Positions 50,001 to 58,943 of a DNA stretch of 64,000 nt are shown piece by piece. A program made the position numbers and the translations under genes. The notes beneath the pieces are model-generated. The model searched no databases, was not told the DNA's origin, and worked only from the letters and a program-made list of their open reading frames with translations. Source of the stretch: Ascidia mentula (lineage: Eukaryota > Chordata > Ascidiacea > Phlebobranchia > Ascidiidae); assembly GCA_947561715.1 (NCBI GenBank), contig OX387202.1, positions 12,041,001 through 12,105,000 of the forward strand, read 5' to 3'. Numbering within the stretch: position 1 is the stretch's first letter; every line of letters begins with the position of its first letter.

Positions 50001-51519
50001 GCAAGCAGAAGACCAAACTCCTGGCAGCAAACAGGACCAGCAAGCTGAAGACCAAACTCCTGATAGCGAACAGGACCAGCAAGCACAAGACCAAACTCCT
50101 GGCAGCGAACAAGACCGACAAGCAGAAGACCAAACCCCTGATAGCGAAGATGACCAGAAGGCAGAAGACCAAACTCCTGATAGCCAACAGGACCATCAAG
50201 CAGAAGACCAAACTCCTGGCAGCAAACAGGACCAGCAAGCTGAAGACCAAACTCCTGATAACGAAGATGACCAGAAGGCAGAAGACCAAACCCCTGATAG
50301 CGAAGATGACCAGAAGGCAGAAGACCAAACTCCTGATAGCCAACAGGACCAGCAAGCAGAAGACCAAACTCCTGATAGCCAACAGGACCAGCAAGCAGAA
50401 GACCAAACTCCTGGCAGCGAACAGGGCCAGCAAGCAGAAGACCAAACTCCTGGCAGCAAACAGGACCAGCAAGCTGAAGACCAAACTCCTGATAGCGAAC
50501 AGGACCAGCAAGCACAAGACCAAACTCCTGGCAGCGAACAAGACCGACAAGCAGAAGACCAAACCCCTGATAGCGAAGATGACCAGAAGGCAGAAGACCA
50601 AACTCCTGATAGCCAACAGGACCATCAAGCAGAAGACCAAACTCCTGATAGCCAACAGGACCAGCAAGCAGAAGACCAAACTCCTGGCAGCGAACAGGGC
50701 CAGCAAGCAGAAGACCAAACTCCTGGCAGCAAACAGGACCAGCAAGCTGAAGACCAAACTCCTGATAGCGAACAGGACCAGCAAGCACAAGACCAAACTC
50801 CTGGCAGCGAACAAGACCGACAAGCAGAAGACCAAACCCCTGATAGCGAAGATGACCAGAAGGCAGAAGACCAAACTCCTGATAGCCAACAGGACCATCA
50901 AGCAGAAGACCAAACTCCTGGCAGCAAACAGGACCAGCAAGCTGAAGACCAAACTCCTGATAACGAAGATGACCAGAAGGCAGAAGACCAAACTCCTGGC
51001 AGCGAACAGGGCCAGCAAGCAGAAGACCAAACTCCTGGCAGCAAACAGGACCAGCAAGCTGAAGACCAAACTCCTGATAACGAAGATGACCAGAAGGCAG
51101 AAGACCAAACTCCTGGCAGCGAACAGGGCCAGCAAGCAGAAGACGAAACTCCTGGCAGCAAACAGAACCAGCAAGCTGAAGACCAAACTCCTGATAGCGA
51201 AGATGACCAGAAGGCAGAAGACCAAACTTTTGGCAGGGAACAAGACCAGCAAGGAGAAGATCAAACTCCTGGCAGCGAACAGGACCAGCAAGCTAAAGAC
51301 CAAACTCCAGATGGCGAAAATGACCACCAAGCTGAAGACCAAACTCCTGACCACGAAGAAGATCAGGATGCAGAAGACCAAACTCCTTATAGCGAAGATG
51401 ATCAGCAAGCTGAAGACCACATTCCTGACAGTGAACAGGACCAACAAGTGGAAGACCAAACTCCTGATGGCGAAGAAGATCAGGATGCGGAAGACCAAAC
51501 TGCTGTCAACGATCATTGA
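47089..51519 (+). CDS. Giant acidic protein built of 13-residue repeats (1,326 aa)
   Basis: Two exons, 47089-47224 and 47675-51519, joined in phase 1 (GAAG|GTACAA donor, tttacag acceptor); together 3,981 nt, an exact frame. Exon 1 encodes a short non-repetitive start with the motif GLFIQLRGRCSKIVLKY, alike in pattern to the N-terminus of the gene at 44,447. Exon 2 is almost wholly a 13-residue tandem repeat with consensus DQQAEDQTPDSED, about 97 units, rich in Asp, Glu and Gln and without Cys. The protein should be highly acidic and disordered. No signal peptide, membrane segment or C-terminal domain is seen, unlike the neighbour. The function is unknown; ion binding or space-filling roles are only guesses. 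The repeat DNA leaves other frames open as well, but exon 1, phase match and a stop just after the array favour this frame. Confidence 0.8.
47695..51510 (+). repeat. 39-bp coding minisatellite, about 97 units
   Basis: The 39-bp period is kept without frame-breaking changes for 3.8 kb. Variants of the unit (SED, SEQ, SKQ, SQQ ends; QQ or QK starts) are themselves arranged in larger repeats toward the 3' end. The variant start cctggcagcgaacagggcc recurs at 49,981, 50,410, 50,683 and 50,995, spacings of 11, 7 and 8 units. The middle (48,380-49,550) is the most uniform. Confidence 0.95.
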
Positions 51520-52033
51520 CGAAAAGTTGGCGTTATTTTCCTATCGTTTTTTGAACTCGCAACTGTTTGAATGCTTCACGTGTAATTATTATCTTATGTG
51601 TTTATTTAATTTGTGTATTAGCCTTTTTTACAGACATTAACCTGTGCACTTTTGACAGAACATTGCATATGTTTATGCGTTGTATTTTGATGGTGATTGC
51701 TAGGATAATCTCTAACCTTTTTGATTTGTTTAGTTTTTTCTGAAAACTCACTATTATTTTTTTTCCAAATCAGACCATATTCAGGAATCAAAATTACTTT
51801 GCTATATACACCGGTGTATAACCTCGCTGTAAAAACTATCACGTGTCATTATTTATTGCATGCGAATTCACCTGTACAAAAATTACACTATAATAGCTTT
51901 TCTGAAATGTATAATTAGAGAACGCAATAAGGTGTTTATGTAAAAAGTTATTTTCCGTCATTCCGTATTACCACTGTTTAAAAATTGCTTTTGATATTAC
52001 ATTTATACATTAAAAAGGAAGCAAAGCACAATT
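51520..52033. other. Convergent intergenic region, nothing recognised
   Basis: It lies between the stop of the 13-residue repeat gene and the 3' end of the - strand gene. No canonical + strand AATAAA was noticed close to the stop, and no other feature is supported. Confidence 0.5.
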
Positions 52034-52039
52034 TTTATT
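52034..52039 (-). terminator. Polyadenylation signal of the 32-residue repeat gene
   Basis: TTTATT on the + strand (AATAAA on the - strand) lies about 307 bp beyond the stop at 52,346. Confidence 0.5.
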
Positions 52040-52345
52040 GAACATGCAACACTCATCAGAAAAAATAGGCATCTATAAGGCATTTTGTCATGATACTATA
52101 ATCCTCCGTAATTATTTCTTCATTGATTAACTGGAAATGTTTACAAGAAAAGCTGTGAAACGTAACAGTAGCCAGAATCGATGTCCACATTTTTCAGAGC
52201 GCTACTGTTGTGCCCTGCATGCAAAAAAACCTGGCAGTAACTTCGGTGTCACCGCGTTTTTCACTTCCTGTGGGCGAAGAACCAGCCATTAGAATTTACG
52301 GTAAATCATGTCAACACTAATATCGTCGTTCTTCTCAAAATCAAC

Positions 52346-55300
52346 CTATATCGTAGGCTTGTCAGTTTCGGATATCGTGTGGTGAACAAACAAATTTGAA
52401 ATCTCCACATCTGTTACCTCTTGTACATTCAAAATACCATGATCTTCGAACTGCTGCCAATACAACGCTCCCACAAAATCACAGACATAAGCAGAAGGGT
52501 GAAATTGAATGTCACGGTTATTTTCAATTACTGACAGATCCACCACCGGTAGTTTCAAAGGTGTTTCACAAGTTGTTGGCGTAAATTCCAGGTCTCTTTT
52601 CGATTTCGTATCATTTGCTGCTACTTTGTTACAACGTATAAGACACTGATCCGTGTTGTTTTCATGAACTAAGTCGCTATTTGGTTCGTGTAAGTCTGGA
52701 GCAATAACGTCGACGTAAACATTACAAACATCTGAGAACTCAAAGACCTGCAGATCCTCACTAGCGGCGTTGGTGGTTGCGATACTTCCAGTGAACTGAA
52801 ATGCAGTTAGACTGTTCAGATTCTCTGTACTTATACTTGCTTTTTCCCCATTATTCAAGACAATGGTCAAGCTATTTACATTTAATATAGTAGTTTGTAC
52901 CATCATCAAGGCTTGTGTATAATCCTTAAAAGCTGTGGTCAAATCTTGTCCCCGTTCAAAGATTTCCGTGTTCATTGGGATGTCATTCTGGTGGGAGGAA
53001 GAAGCAGCTTGAACATAGCTTTTTGCTTCAGGAATGTCGGTTAAACTGTGGTGGAGACCGTTTGACTGTCCAGTAACCGAGACGTCGTTTAGCTTGTACT
53101 GCGAGTATTGCGTAGAATCCGATAACACTTTCAAAAACTGGTCAGTAGTCTCATTTAAGCCATCAGCTAGAAGACGTTTGTTATGCAGCAAACTCACTGA
53201 TTTACTGTTGTACTCAACGTCAGTCGGAGTATTTTCAATTTCATTGCTATTGTCTGTATCAAAGACTTCGTCCAGAAAAGAATTTAACTGCCACTCATGT
53301 ACTGGTTTGTCCTCAAATTTTGGAATGATATCCTCAGAGCAAATGCTGACACTTGTGGGGGATTGTGTAACTTCTAGTTCGTCCCAATCCAACTGCAATT
53401 TTGATTTCACAAAACTTTCATGTTCCATAGAAACTGACGTAAATCGATCACACCACGAATCGTGTGACGTAATGGAAGGCACGTGACTTTCAAATGGTCT
53501 ATCTTCTAAAACTAGTTCTTCACGCTCACCGTCGTATTTCACTAACCCACCAAAATTAAGCACTGAAATTTTGGACAAGCCCTTCGTGTCGAGTGTTGTC
53601 TTAATTCCGTTCTGGTCGACTGTGATATCTAAGCTTTGGTCTGTAAGCTCAATGTCAATATGATGTGAGGAGTCCCACGGCAACACGTCGTCTTGATCCA
53701 ATGCAGTTTCGCAAGGAGGTGACATCACAACAGGTTGAAAATCATAGGGTTTTGAGATATCCGTTTGCTTTGCCATGAATGGTTTCGATTGGGGCCCTGC
53801 AGGAAGAAAATGCGCAGTGTTATCTATTTGTTCGCCGGACTGTAATAAAGGAATTTTACACCAACCTTCAATTTCGTCGTTAACTTCAGCGACGTGATTT
53901 ATGCACGCCATCGAATCGATGTTTGGTTTGCTTGTGGTTATTTCTTTCCGACCTTCCATTTCATCAGTGGAATACGTGTCTTGGTGGTGATCTAATATTT
54001 CGCAGCTAGCATCGTGAATGTCTACACTTTTTAAAGCTTGACCCATTGCAAGGTCTGCGACAGGCAAAACCGTGTCAGTTTCTTCTTCGAAATCAAATAA
54101 GGTAACAAGAAGCAGTTGCTCAGTCACATCTTTTTGCACATCCCCTGAATTTTGGTAGCTTTTCGAGCGCAGGTTGTTTGTAGCGCCGTGCTCGGATGTG
54201 TGTTCACGCGACCCAGTTAAAGGAACGATTGAAAAATTGTCGGGGGTTATTTTTGCTAAACATTCGTTCGTTTCCGTGATTTGTGGATCGTCTCGATAAA
54301 ATGAACTTTGACAACCACTGGTAGAGCAAAAGTCGTCGCAAACAAGATCTTTTCGTAATATTGCTATAACAGAATCTGTAGACACGTTTGACGTGTTGTT
54401 TACCACCAGCCTAATGTTGTTGGTTTGATACACGTCTCCGCTTGGCACACGATGCACTGCTGTCATTTCCTCGTTTTCGACAATCGGAAGTAGTCGAATT
54501 TCGTAGTTTTCCGCTGAGTTAATCACGTGATCAGCATGTTTTGACAAGGGAGGTGTTGTTGTTTCGTCGCATGGCAAAAGTAATAGGGTAACTATTTCCG
54601 AACCTATTTCTTTTAAAGGCACAAACTCAGTCTGATATTCAGCAACTTGATTAGACACATTATCCCTAACTCGACAGTGTTCGAGCTCAACGTTTACGTT
54701 TTCAAATTCATCGTATTCCATGCTATTGTTTCCATTTTGAAAGTTAAGATTAAAATTGCATAGATTGACCTCAAACGTTTCATCAGCGACGTCAATGTAT
54801 TCTGTACATAAAACTTTACTGACGTTTTTATCAGTACAACTGTAACTCCCGTTTAAAGAGCCTTCCACATGTATGACATCTTGATTTTGTGCCTTATCTG
54901 TGAGTATAAGAATATTATCCGAGATACTGATGTTTTCCATGTGTTCGATAACTGAAACTCGTTCATAATCAATGGGTTCGTCGCCAGATTCTTGTTGAGT
55001 TATATTATCAGGTATTTGGGCGTTTTCATGCTGGACATCTTCCACATCTGATATTATTACATCGTCAATGGGTTCGTCCGCAAATTCTTGTTGTGTTATA
55101 TTATCAGGTATTGGGTCGCTTTCTCGCTGGTTTTCTTCGACATTTGAAATTCCTTCATCGCCAATTGGTTCGTCGCCAGATTCTTGCTGTGTTATATTAT
55201 TAGGTATTGGGTCGTATTCTTGCTGGATTACTTCGACATTTGAAATTCCTTCATCGTCAATTGGTTCGTCGGAAGATTCTTGTTGTGTTATATTATCAGG

Positions 55301-57691
55301 TATTTCGTGGTTTTCATGCTGGACGTCTTCCACATCTGATATTATTTCATCGTCAATTGGTTCGTCGGCAGATTCTTGTTGTGTTATATGATTAGGTATT
55401 GGGTCGCTTTCTCGCTGAATTTCTTCGACATGTGAAATTCCTTCATCGTCAATTGGTTCGTCGGAAGATTCTTGTTGTGTTATATTATCAGGTATTTGGT
55501 CGCTTTCTCGCTGAATTTCTTCGACATGTGAAATTCCTTCATCGTCAATTGGTTCGTCGGCAGATTCTTGTTGTGTTATATTATCAGGTATTTCGTGGTT
55601 TTCATGCTGGACGTCTTCCACATCTGATATTATTTCATCGTCAATTGGTTCGTCGGCAGATTCTTGCTGTGTTAGATTATCAGGTATTGGGTCGTATTCT
55701 TGCTGGATTACTTCGACATTTGAAATTCCTTCATCGCCAATTGGTTCGTCGCCAGATTCTTGCTGTGTTGTATTATCAGGTATTGGGTCGTATTCTTGCT
55801 GGATTACTTCGACATTTGAAATTCCTTCATCGTCAATTGGTTCGTCGCCAGATTCTTGCTGTGTTATATTATCAGGTATTGGGTCGTATTCTTGCTGGAT
55901 TACTTCGACATTTGAAATTCCTTCATCGCCAATTGGTTCGTCGCCAGATTCTTGCTGTGTTGTATTATCAGGTATTGGGTCGTATTCTTGCTGGATTACT
56001 TCGACATTTGAAATTCCTTCATCGTCAATTGGTTCGTCGGAAGATTCTTGTTGTGTTATATCATTAGGTATTGGGTCGCTTTCTTGCTGGATTACTTCGA
56101 CATCTGATATTATTTCATCGTCAATTGGTTCGTCGGAAGATTCTTGTTGTGTTATATTATCAGGTATTTCGTGGTTTTCATGCTGGACGTCTTCCACATC
56201 TGATATTATTTCATCGTCAATTGGCTCGTCGGCAGATTCTTGTTGTGTTATATTATTAGGTATAGGGTCGCTTTCTTGCTGCATTTCTAAGACATCTGAA
56301 ATTAGTTCATCGTCAATGGACGTTGTATTGTTGTTACCTTCATTTGCTTCATTTTCGTCAACTTGCCTTATGTCGTATTCGACTTTACCAGATTGTAAAA
56401 ACGTCCCCTTATGCTCTTGAATTCGCGAATCTTCACTGCATAAACTTCCACTCCTGTCGAGGTCAAAATCATTTTCCACATGCCGTGCTCGGTTCACCGA
56501 AAATCTCCCATTTTCTGAATAGTTATTGTTCGGTGCTTGGGTTTCAAATACCCCAAATCCGCTTTTCTGAGTTTCGCCTGCTGGGAAAGGAGATTCGGCG
56601 ATGGTTTCGTCTGAATCTGAAATATCTTCGTCAAAATCAAAGGCAATTTCCTCCTCCCTACTACTCGAAAGGGAATCGTACGAAGTTGGCGAACTATCTG
56701 TAGAGTTGTCAGTCGTTCCGGAACTCGGAATGCATGATTCGTTTTGGCGTGGTGCTTCGACAAATTGATTTGCATTACTTTGTTCTGTATTGCAACCGTC
56801 CACTGAGCACGGCAATGTACAAATATCATGGCTGTTTGATTCGTCGGTAAGTAACGAACTTTCGTTTAAAAAAATAGCATCTTCATCTACAGGACCCGCT
56901 GCATCTTTAATACCAAAAGAAAAAACTTCTGGTTCACCGCTGTTGCTGATGGAATTATCGTCACTCGCTGTAAAAGAGTCGGTGGAAGCAAATGTAAAAA
57001 CTTCTAACTCGTCTTCGTACCTGACGCTGTAATCTCTACTCGTTTCATTTGTAGAAAACTCGAACAATGACAAGTCGCAACTTAATCGTTTCAAGCTTCT
57101 TCTGGGCGTCATTCGTTGCCCATCATGTGCAACATCATTATCGATATTTTCATGCTTTTCTGCACTAGTAGTATTTAAATTTAGTTCATTTGTAGGTAGT
57201 TCGGGTAAAGCACAAGTAGCAACATCGCAAACATTATTTGAATTTGTGGACGTTGTTCTTGCATCACCGTTATTTCCATGGACACCGTGGTCAGTTGGAG
57301 AAACTGGAAAGGACTCGTCTTGCAGAATTTCATCATCCGTCGTATCAACTTCACATTCGTTTTCAGAAGCAACTTTAACTTTGCCATCACAATTTTCTTT
57401 TTGGAGCCCCAAATTATTTGTTGACAGTTTCGAACACGTTTTATCGTGTCCTTGCTTTGCCTCAACTTCGTCCGCAATACGAACAGTAGCAAAAGCATTT
57501 ATTTTGTCTTCAGATAAAGACTCTCCACCATCTTGAACAGAAATACAAGTGGGAAAAGATGTCGGAACAGTGTCATTTAACTTTGGACTCACTACCCCCA
57601 TGACGTCATCAACGTTTCTGCTTCTGTTCCTTTGTTTCTTCGGTATCCATCCAAAATAATCATAGCACACAGAGGTCCAGAAGAGACACAT
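52346..57691 (-). CDS. Large acidic protein with 32-residue repeats (1,781 aa)
   Basis: One uninterrupted - strand frame. The first ATG is at 57,691, giving a Cys/aromatic start (MCLFWTSVCYDYFGW) followed by basic residues. An upstream acceptor in the open frame cannot be excluded. The N-terminal 450 residues are Ser/Asp/Glu-rich. Then come fourteen 32-residue repeats with a DDEGISNVE start and a PDNITQQES end (56,323 to 54,970), then about 870 mostly non-repetitive acidic residues. There is no membrane helix or known domain. The short hydrophobic, Cys-containing start could be a lipid-modified anchor, but that is a guess. Long single exon, composition and position beside two other acidic repeat genes are notable. 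There is no sequence likeness to them beyond composition. Function unknown. Confidence 0.8.
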   Translation of the reverse strand: MCLFWTSVCYDYFGWIPKKQRNRSRNVDDVMGVVSPKLNDTVPTSFPTCISVQDGGESLSEDKINAFATVRIADEVEAKQGHDKTCSKLSTNNLGLQKENCDGKVKVASENECEVDTTDDEILQDESFPVSPTDHGVHGNNGDARTTSTNSNNVCDVATCALPELPTNELNLNTTSAEKHENIDNDVAHDGQRMTPRRSLKRLSCDLSLFEFSTNETSRDYSVRYEDELEVFTFASTDSFTASDDNSISNSGEPEVFSFGIKDAAGPVDEDAIFLNESSLLTDESNSHDICTLPCSVDGCNTEQSNANQFVEAPRQNESCIPSSGTTDNSTDSSPTSYDSLSSSREEEIAFDFDEDISDSDETIAESPFPAGETQKSGFGVFETQAPNNNYSENGRFSVNRARHVENDFDLDRSGSLCSEDSRIQEHKGTFLQSGKVEYDIRQVDENEANEGNNNTTSIDDELISDVLEMQQESDPIPNNITQQESADEPIDDEIISDVEDVQHENHEIPDNITQQESSDEPIDDEIISDVEVIQQESDPIPNDITQQESSDEPIDDEGISNVEVIQQEYDPIPDNTTQQESGDEPIGDEGISNVEVIQQEYDPIPDNITQQESGDEPIDDEGISNVEVIQQEYDPIPDNTTQQESGDEPIGDEGISNVEVIQQEYDPIPDNLTQQESADEPIDDEIISDVEDVQHENHEIPDNITQQESADEPIDDEGISHVEEIQRESDQIPDNITQQESSDEPIDDEGISHVEEIQRESDPIPNHITQQESADEPIDDEIISDVEDVQHENHEIPDNITQQESSDEPIDDEGISNVEVIQQEYDPIPNNITQQESGDEPIGDEGISNVEENQRESDPIPDNITQQEFADEPIDDVIISDVEDVQHENAQIPDNITQQESGDEPIDYERVSVIEHMENISISDNILILTDKAQNQDVIHVEGSLNGSYSCTDKNVSKVLCTEYIDVADETFEVNLCNFNLNFQNGNNSMEYDEFENVNVELEHCRVRDNVSNQVAEYQTEFVPLKEIGSEIVTLLLLPCDETTTPPLSKHADHVINSAENYEIRLLPIVENEEMTAVHRVPSGDVYQTNNIRLVVNNTSNVSTDSVIAILRKDLVCDDFCSTSGCQSSFYRDDPQITETNECLAKITPDNFSIVPLTGSREHTSEHGATNNLRSKSYQNSGDVQKDVTEQLLLVTLFDFEEETDTVLPVADLAMGQALKSVDIHDASCEILDHHQDTYSTDEMEGRKEITTSKPNIDSMACINHVAEVNDEIEGWCKIPLLQSGEQIDNTAHFLPAGPQSKPFMAKQTDISKPYDFQPVVMSPPCETALDQDDVLPWDSSHHIDIELTDQSLDITVDQNGIKTTLDTKGLSKISVLNFGGLVKYDGEREELVLEDRPFESHVPSITSHDSWCDRFTSVSMEHESFVKSKLQLDWDELEVTQSPTSVSICSEDIIPKFEDKPVHEWQLNSFLDEVFDTDNSNEIENTPTDVEYNSKSVSLLHNKRLLADGLNETTDQFLKVLSDSTQYSQYKLNDVSVTGQSNGLHHSLTDIPEAKSYVQAASSSHQNDIPMNTEIFERGQDLTTAFKDYTQALMMVQTTILNVNSLTIVLNNGEKASISTENLNSLTAFQFTGSIATTNAASEDLQVFEFSDVCNVYVDVIAPDLHEPNSDLVHENNTDQCLIRCNKVAANDTKSKRDLEFTPTTCETPLKLPVVDLSVIENNRDIQFHPSAYVCDFVGALYWQQFEDHGILNVQEVTDVEISNLFVHHTISETDKPTI
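54970..56323 (-). repeat. 96-bp coding repeat, fourteen units
   Basis: Units of 96 bp encode 32 residues. Three main types alternate, with cores VEVIQQEYDPIP, VEDVQHENHEIP and VEEIQRESDPIP. Pairs of VEVIQQEYDPIP units alternate Asp/Gly at the first residue and Asn-Thr/Asn-Ile near the end, showing that two-unit blocks were copied. Confidence 0.95.
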
Positions 57692-58943
57692 AATGCGTTT
57701 TACTATGTTCAATAATCACCTGCTATTGAATAACACTGCAGTCTGTGGAATAAATGTTTTTGTACTTTATCTAAAATTAAAAAATGACTATCCATCGCTT
57801 TTGTAACAGGCCACAGGCAGAATAGGAAAAAACATAAACGGTGTTTATATGGAACAGTAAAATTAAGATGATAAGTAAAAGCTAAGAAACCTTCTAAGAC
57901 ATTTACTTGCTGAGTTTACCTAGAAATTTAAACAAAGAAAGTGAATTTTATGTCTTATGCAAACAATGACAGGGGATTGTAACCCTCTGCTTATTGGACG
58001 CATTTACAAACATTCACAAGATTGGCTGTATTTCTTATTCATGAACAGCTACAAAAAGAATTTTTAGTCCATACATATCTGCCTCAGCTGTGTGCTCAAG
58101 CCGAAATTACTCTACTAAGCGTACAAGCTGCATCCTAGAATGCCACAATTTCGTTAAGCCTCATCAACAACAAAACGTTCGAAAACATTGTTTCCTCATA
58201 AAGGGTACACTCAAGTGCGTCACAACCAACAACAAAGACTGTTCCTTTACGTACAAACAAACTGTAATATTTTGAGTATAAAAGGTTTATTGGAATTTTT
58301 AAGGCATTTATTTATTTGGTTCTTTTTGGGGGATAATAACTTCGATAATCTACATCTTACACACCGCATCAGGGCCGATCCAGAAATGGGGGAAACGATT
58401 CAAAATTCATTGTGACGCATTAATAGCGATTTTAGGCGCTAGACAAAAGCGCCCCAGTGTTATGAACGAAAATAACTTTTAGGACAACCCTACGGTCTGT
58501 CAATAAAGCGTTTTTTGTGCTATGACATGATCTTGGCCCTTGATCGCCTCCTCTGCAACAAATTGTGTTCCCTACTAATTAGAAAACAGTGATAAACAAA
58601 GCATAGCAAATCAGGAGCAAAGTATTTTTTGTGCCTATATGTTTCTTTACTCGTCTCTCTCAGACACACGTTACCACATTGCCTAGTTCCCACTATTTAC
58701 TGGTGAACTCGTAGAATGCCAGTCACCCATTAACAGAAATACGACCACCTGAACACATTGCATATGTTCCTAGAAATCTCGCACATCAATGTTCTCTTGC
58801 CTTAAGTAGGCAGTGTTCTGACAAAAACACCCGTAAGGAAGTCTTTTATTGTCCATACAAACAATGAAACCGCTGTCAAATTCCACTTGCACTGACTTTA
58901 ATCACCATTGGAGAGAAATCTTTAGAACAGTGTTGTCTTATTG
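57692..58943. other. Intergenic, no gene recognised
   Basis: It is upstream of the - strand 32-residue repeat gene and downstream of RRS1. No convincing exon, RNA gene or complete element is seen. A word cagggccgatccag at 58,370 looks like an end of some DNA transposons, but no partner end was found. Confidence 0.55.

Noticed and set aside
47695-51510. CRISPR-like regular repeats
   Set aside because: There are no unique spacers, the repeats are contiguous and coding, and the locus is in a spliced animal gene.
47554-51516. Antisense frame of 1,320 codons with a 13-residue hydrophobic repeat
   Set aside because: It is the mirror of the 39-bp array. It has no start exon, no flanking coding sequence and no promoter, while the sense frame joins a spliced first exon in phase.
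48434-51640. Second + strand frame of over 1,000 codons, Lys/Thr-rich
   Set aside because: It is open only because the repeat unit lacks stops in that frame, and it runs into unrelated 3' sequence.
55068-56259. Several + strand frames opposite the 32-residue repeats
   Set aside because: These are shadows of the - strand 96-bp repeats. They have no independent start or splice context.
58370-58470. Possible DNA transposon end (cagggccgatccag)
   Set aside because: Only one end is suggestive; no matching inverted repeat or target duplication could be found.
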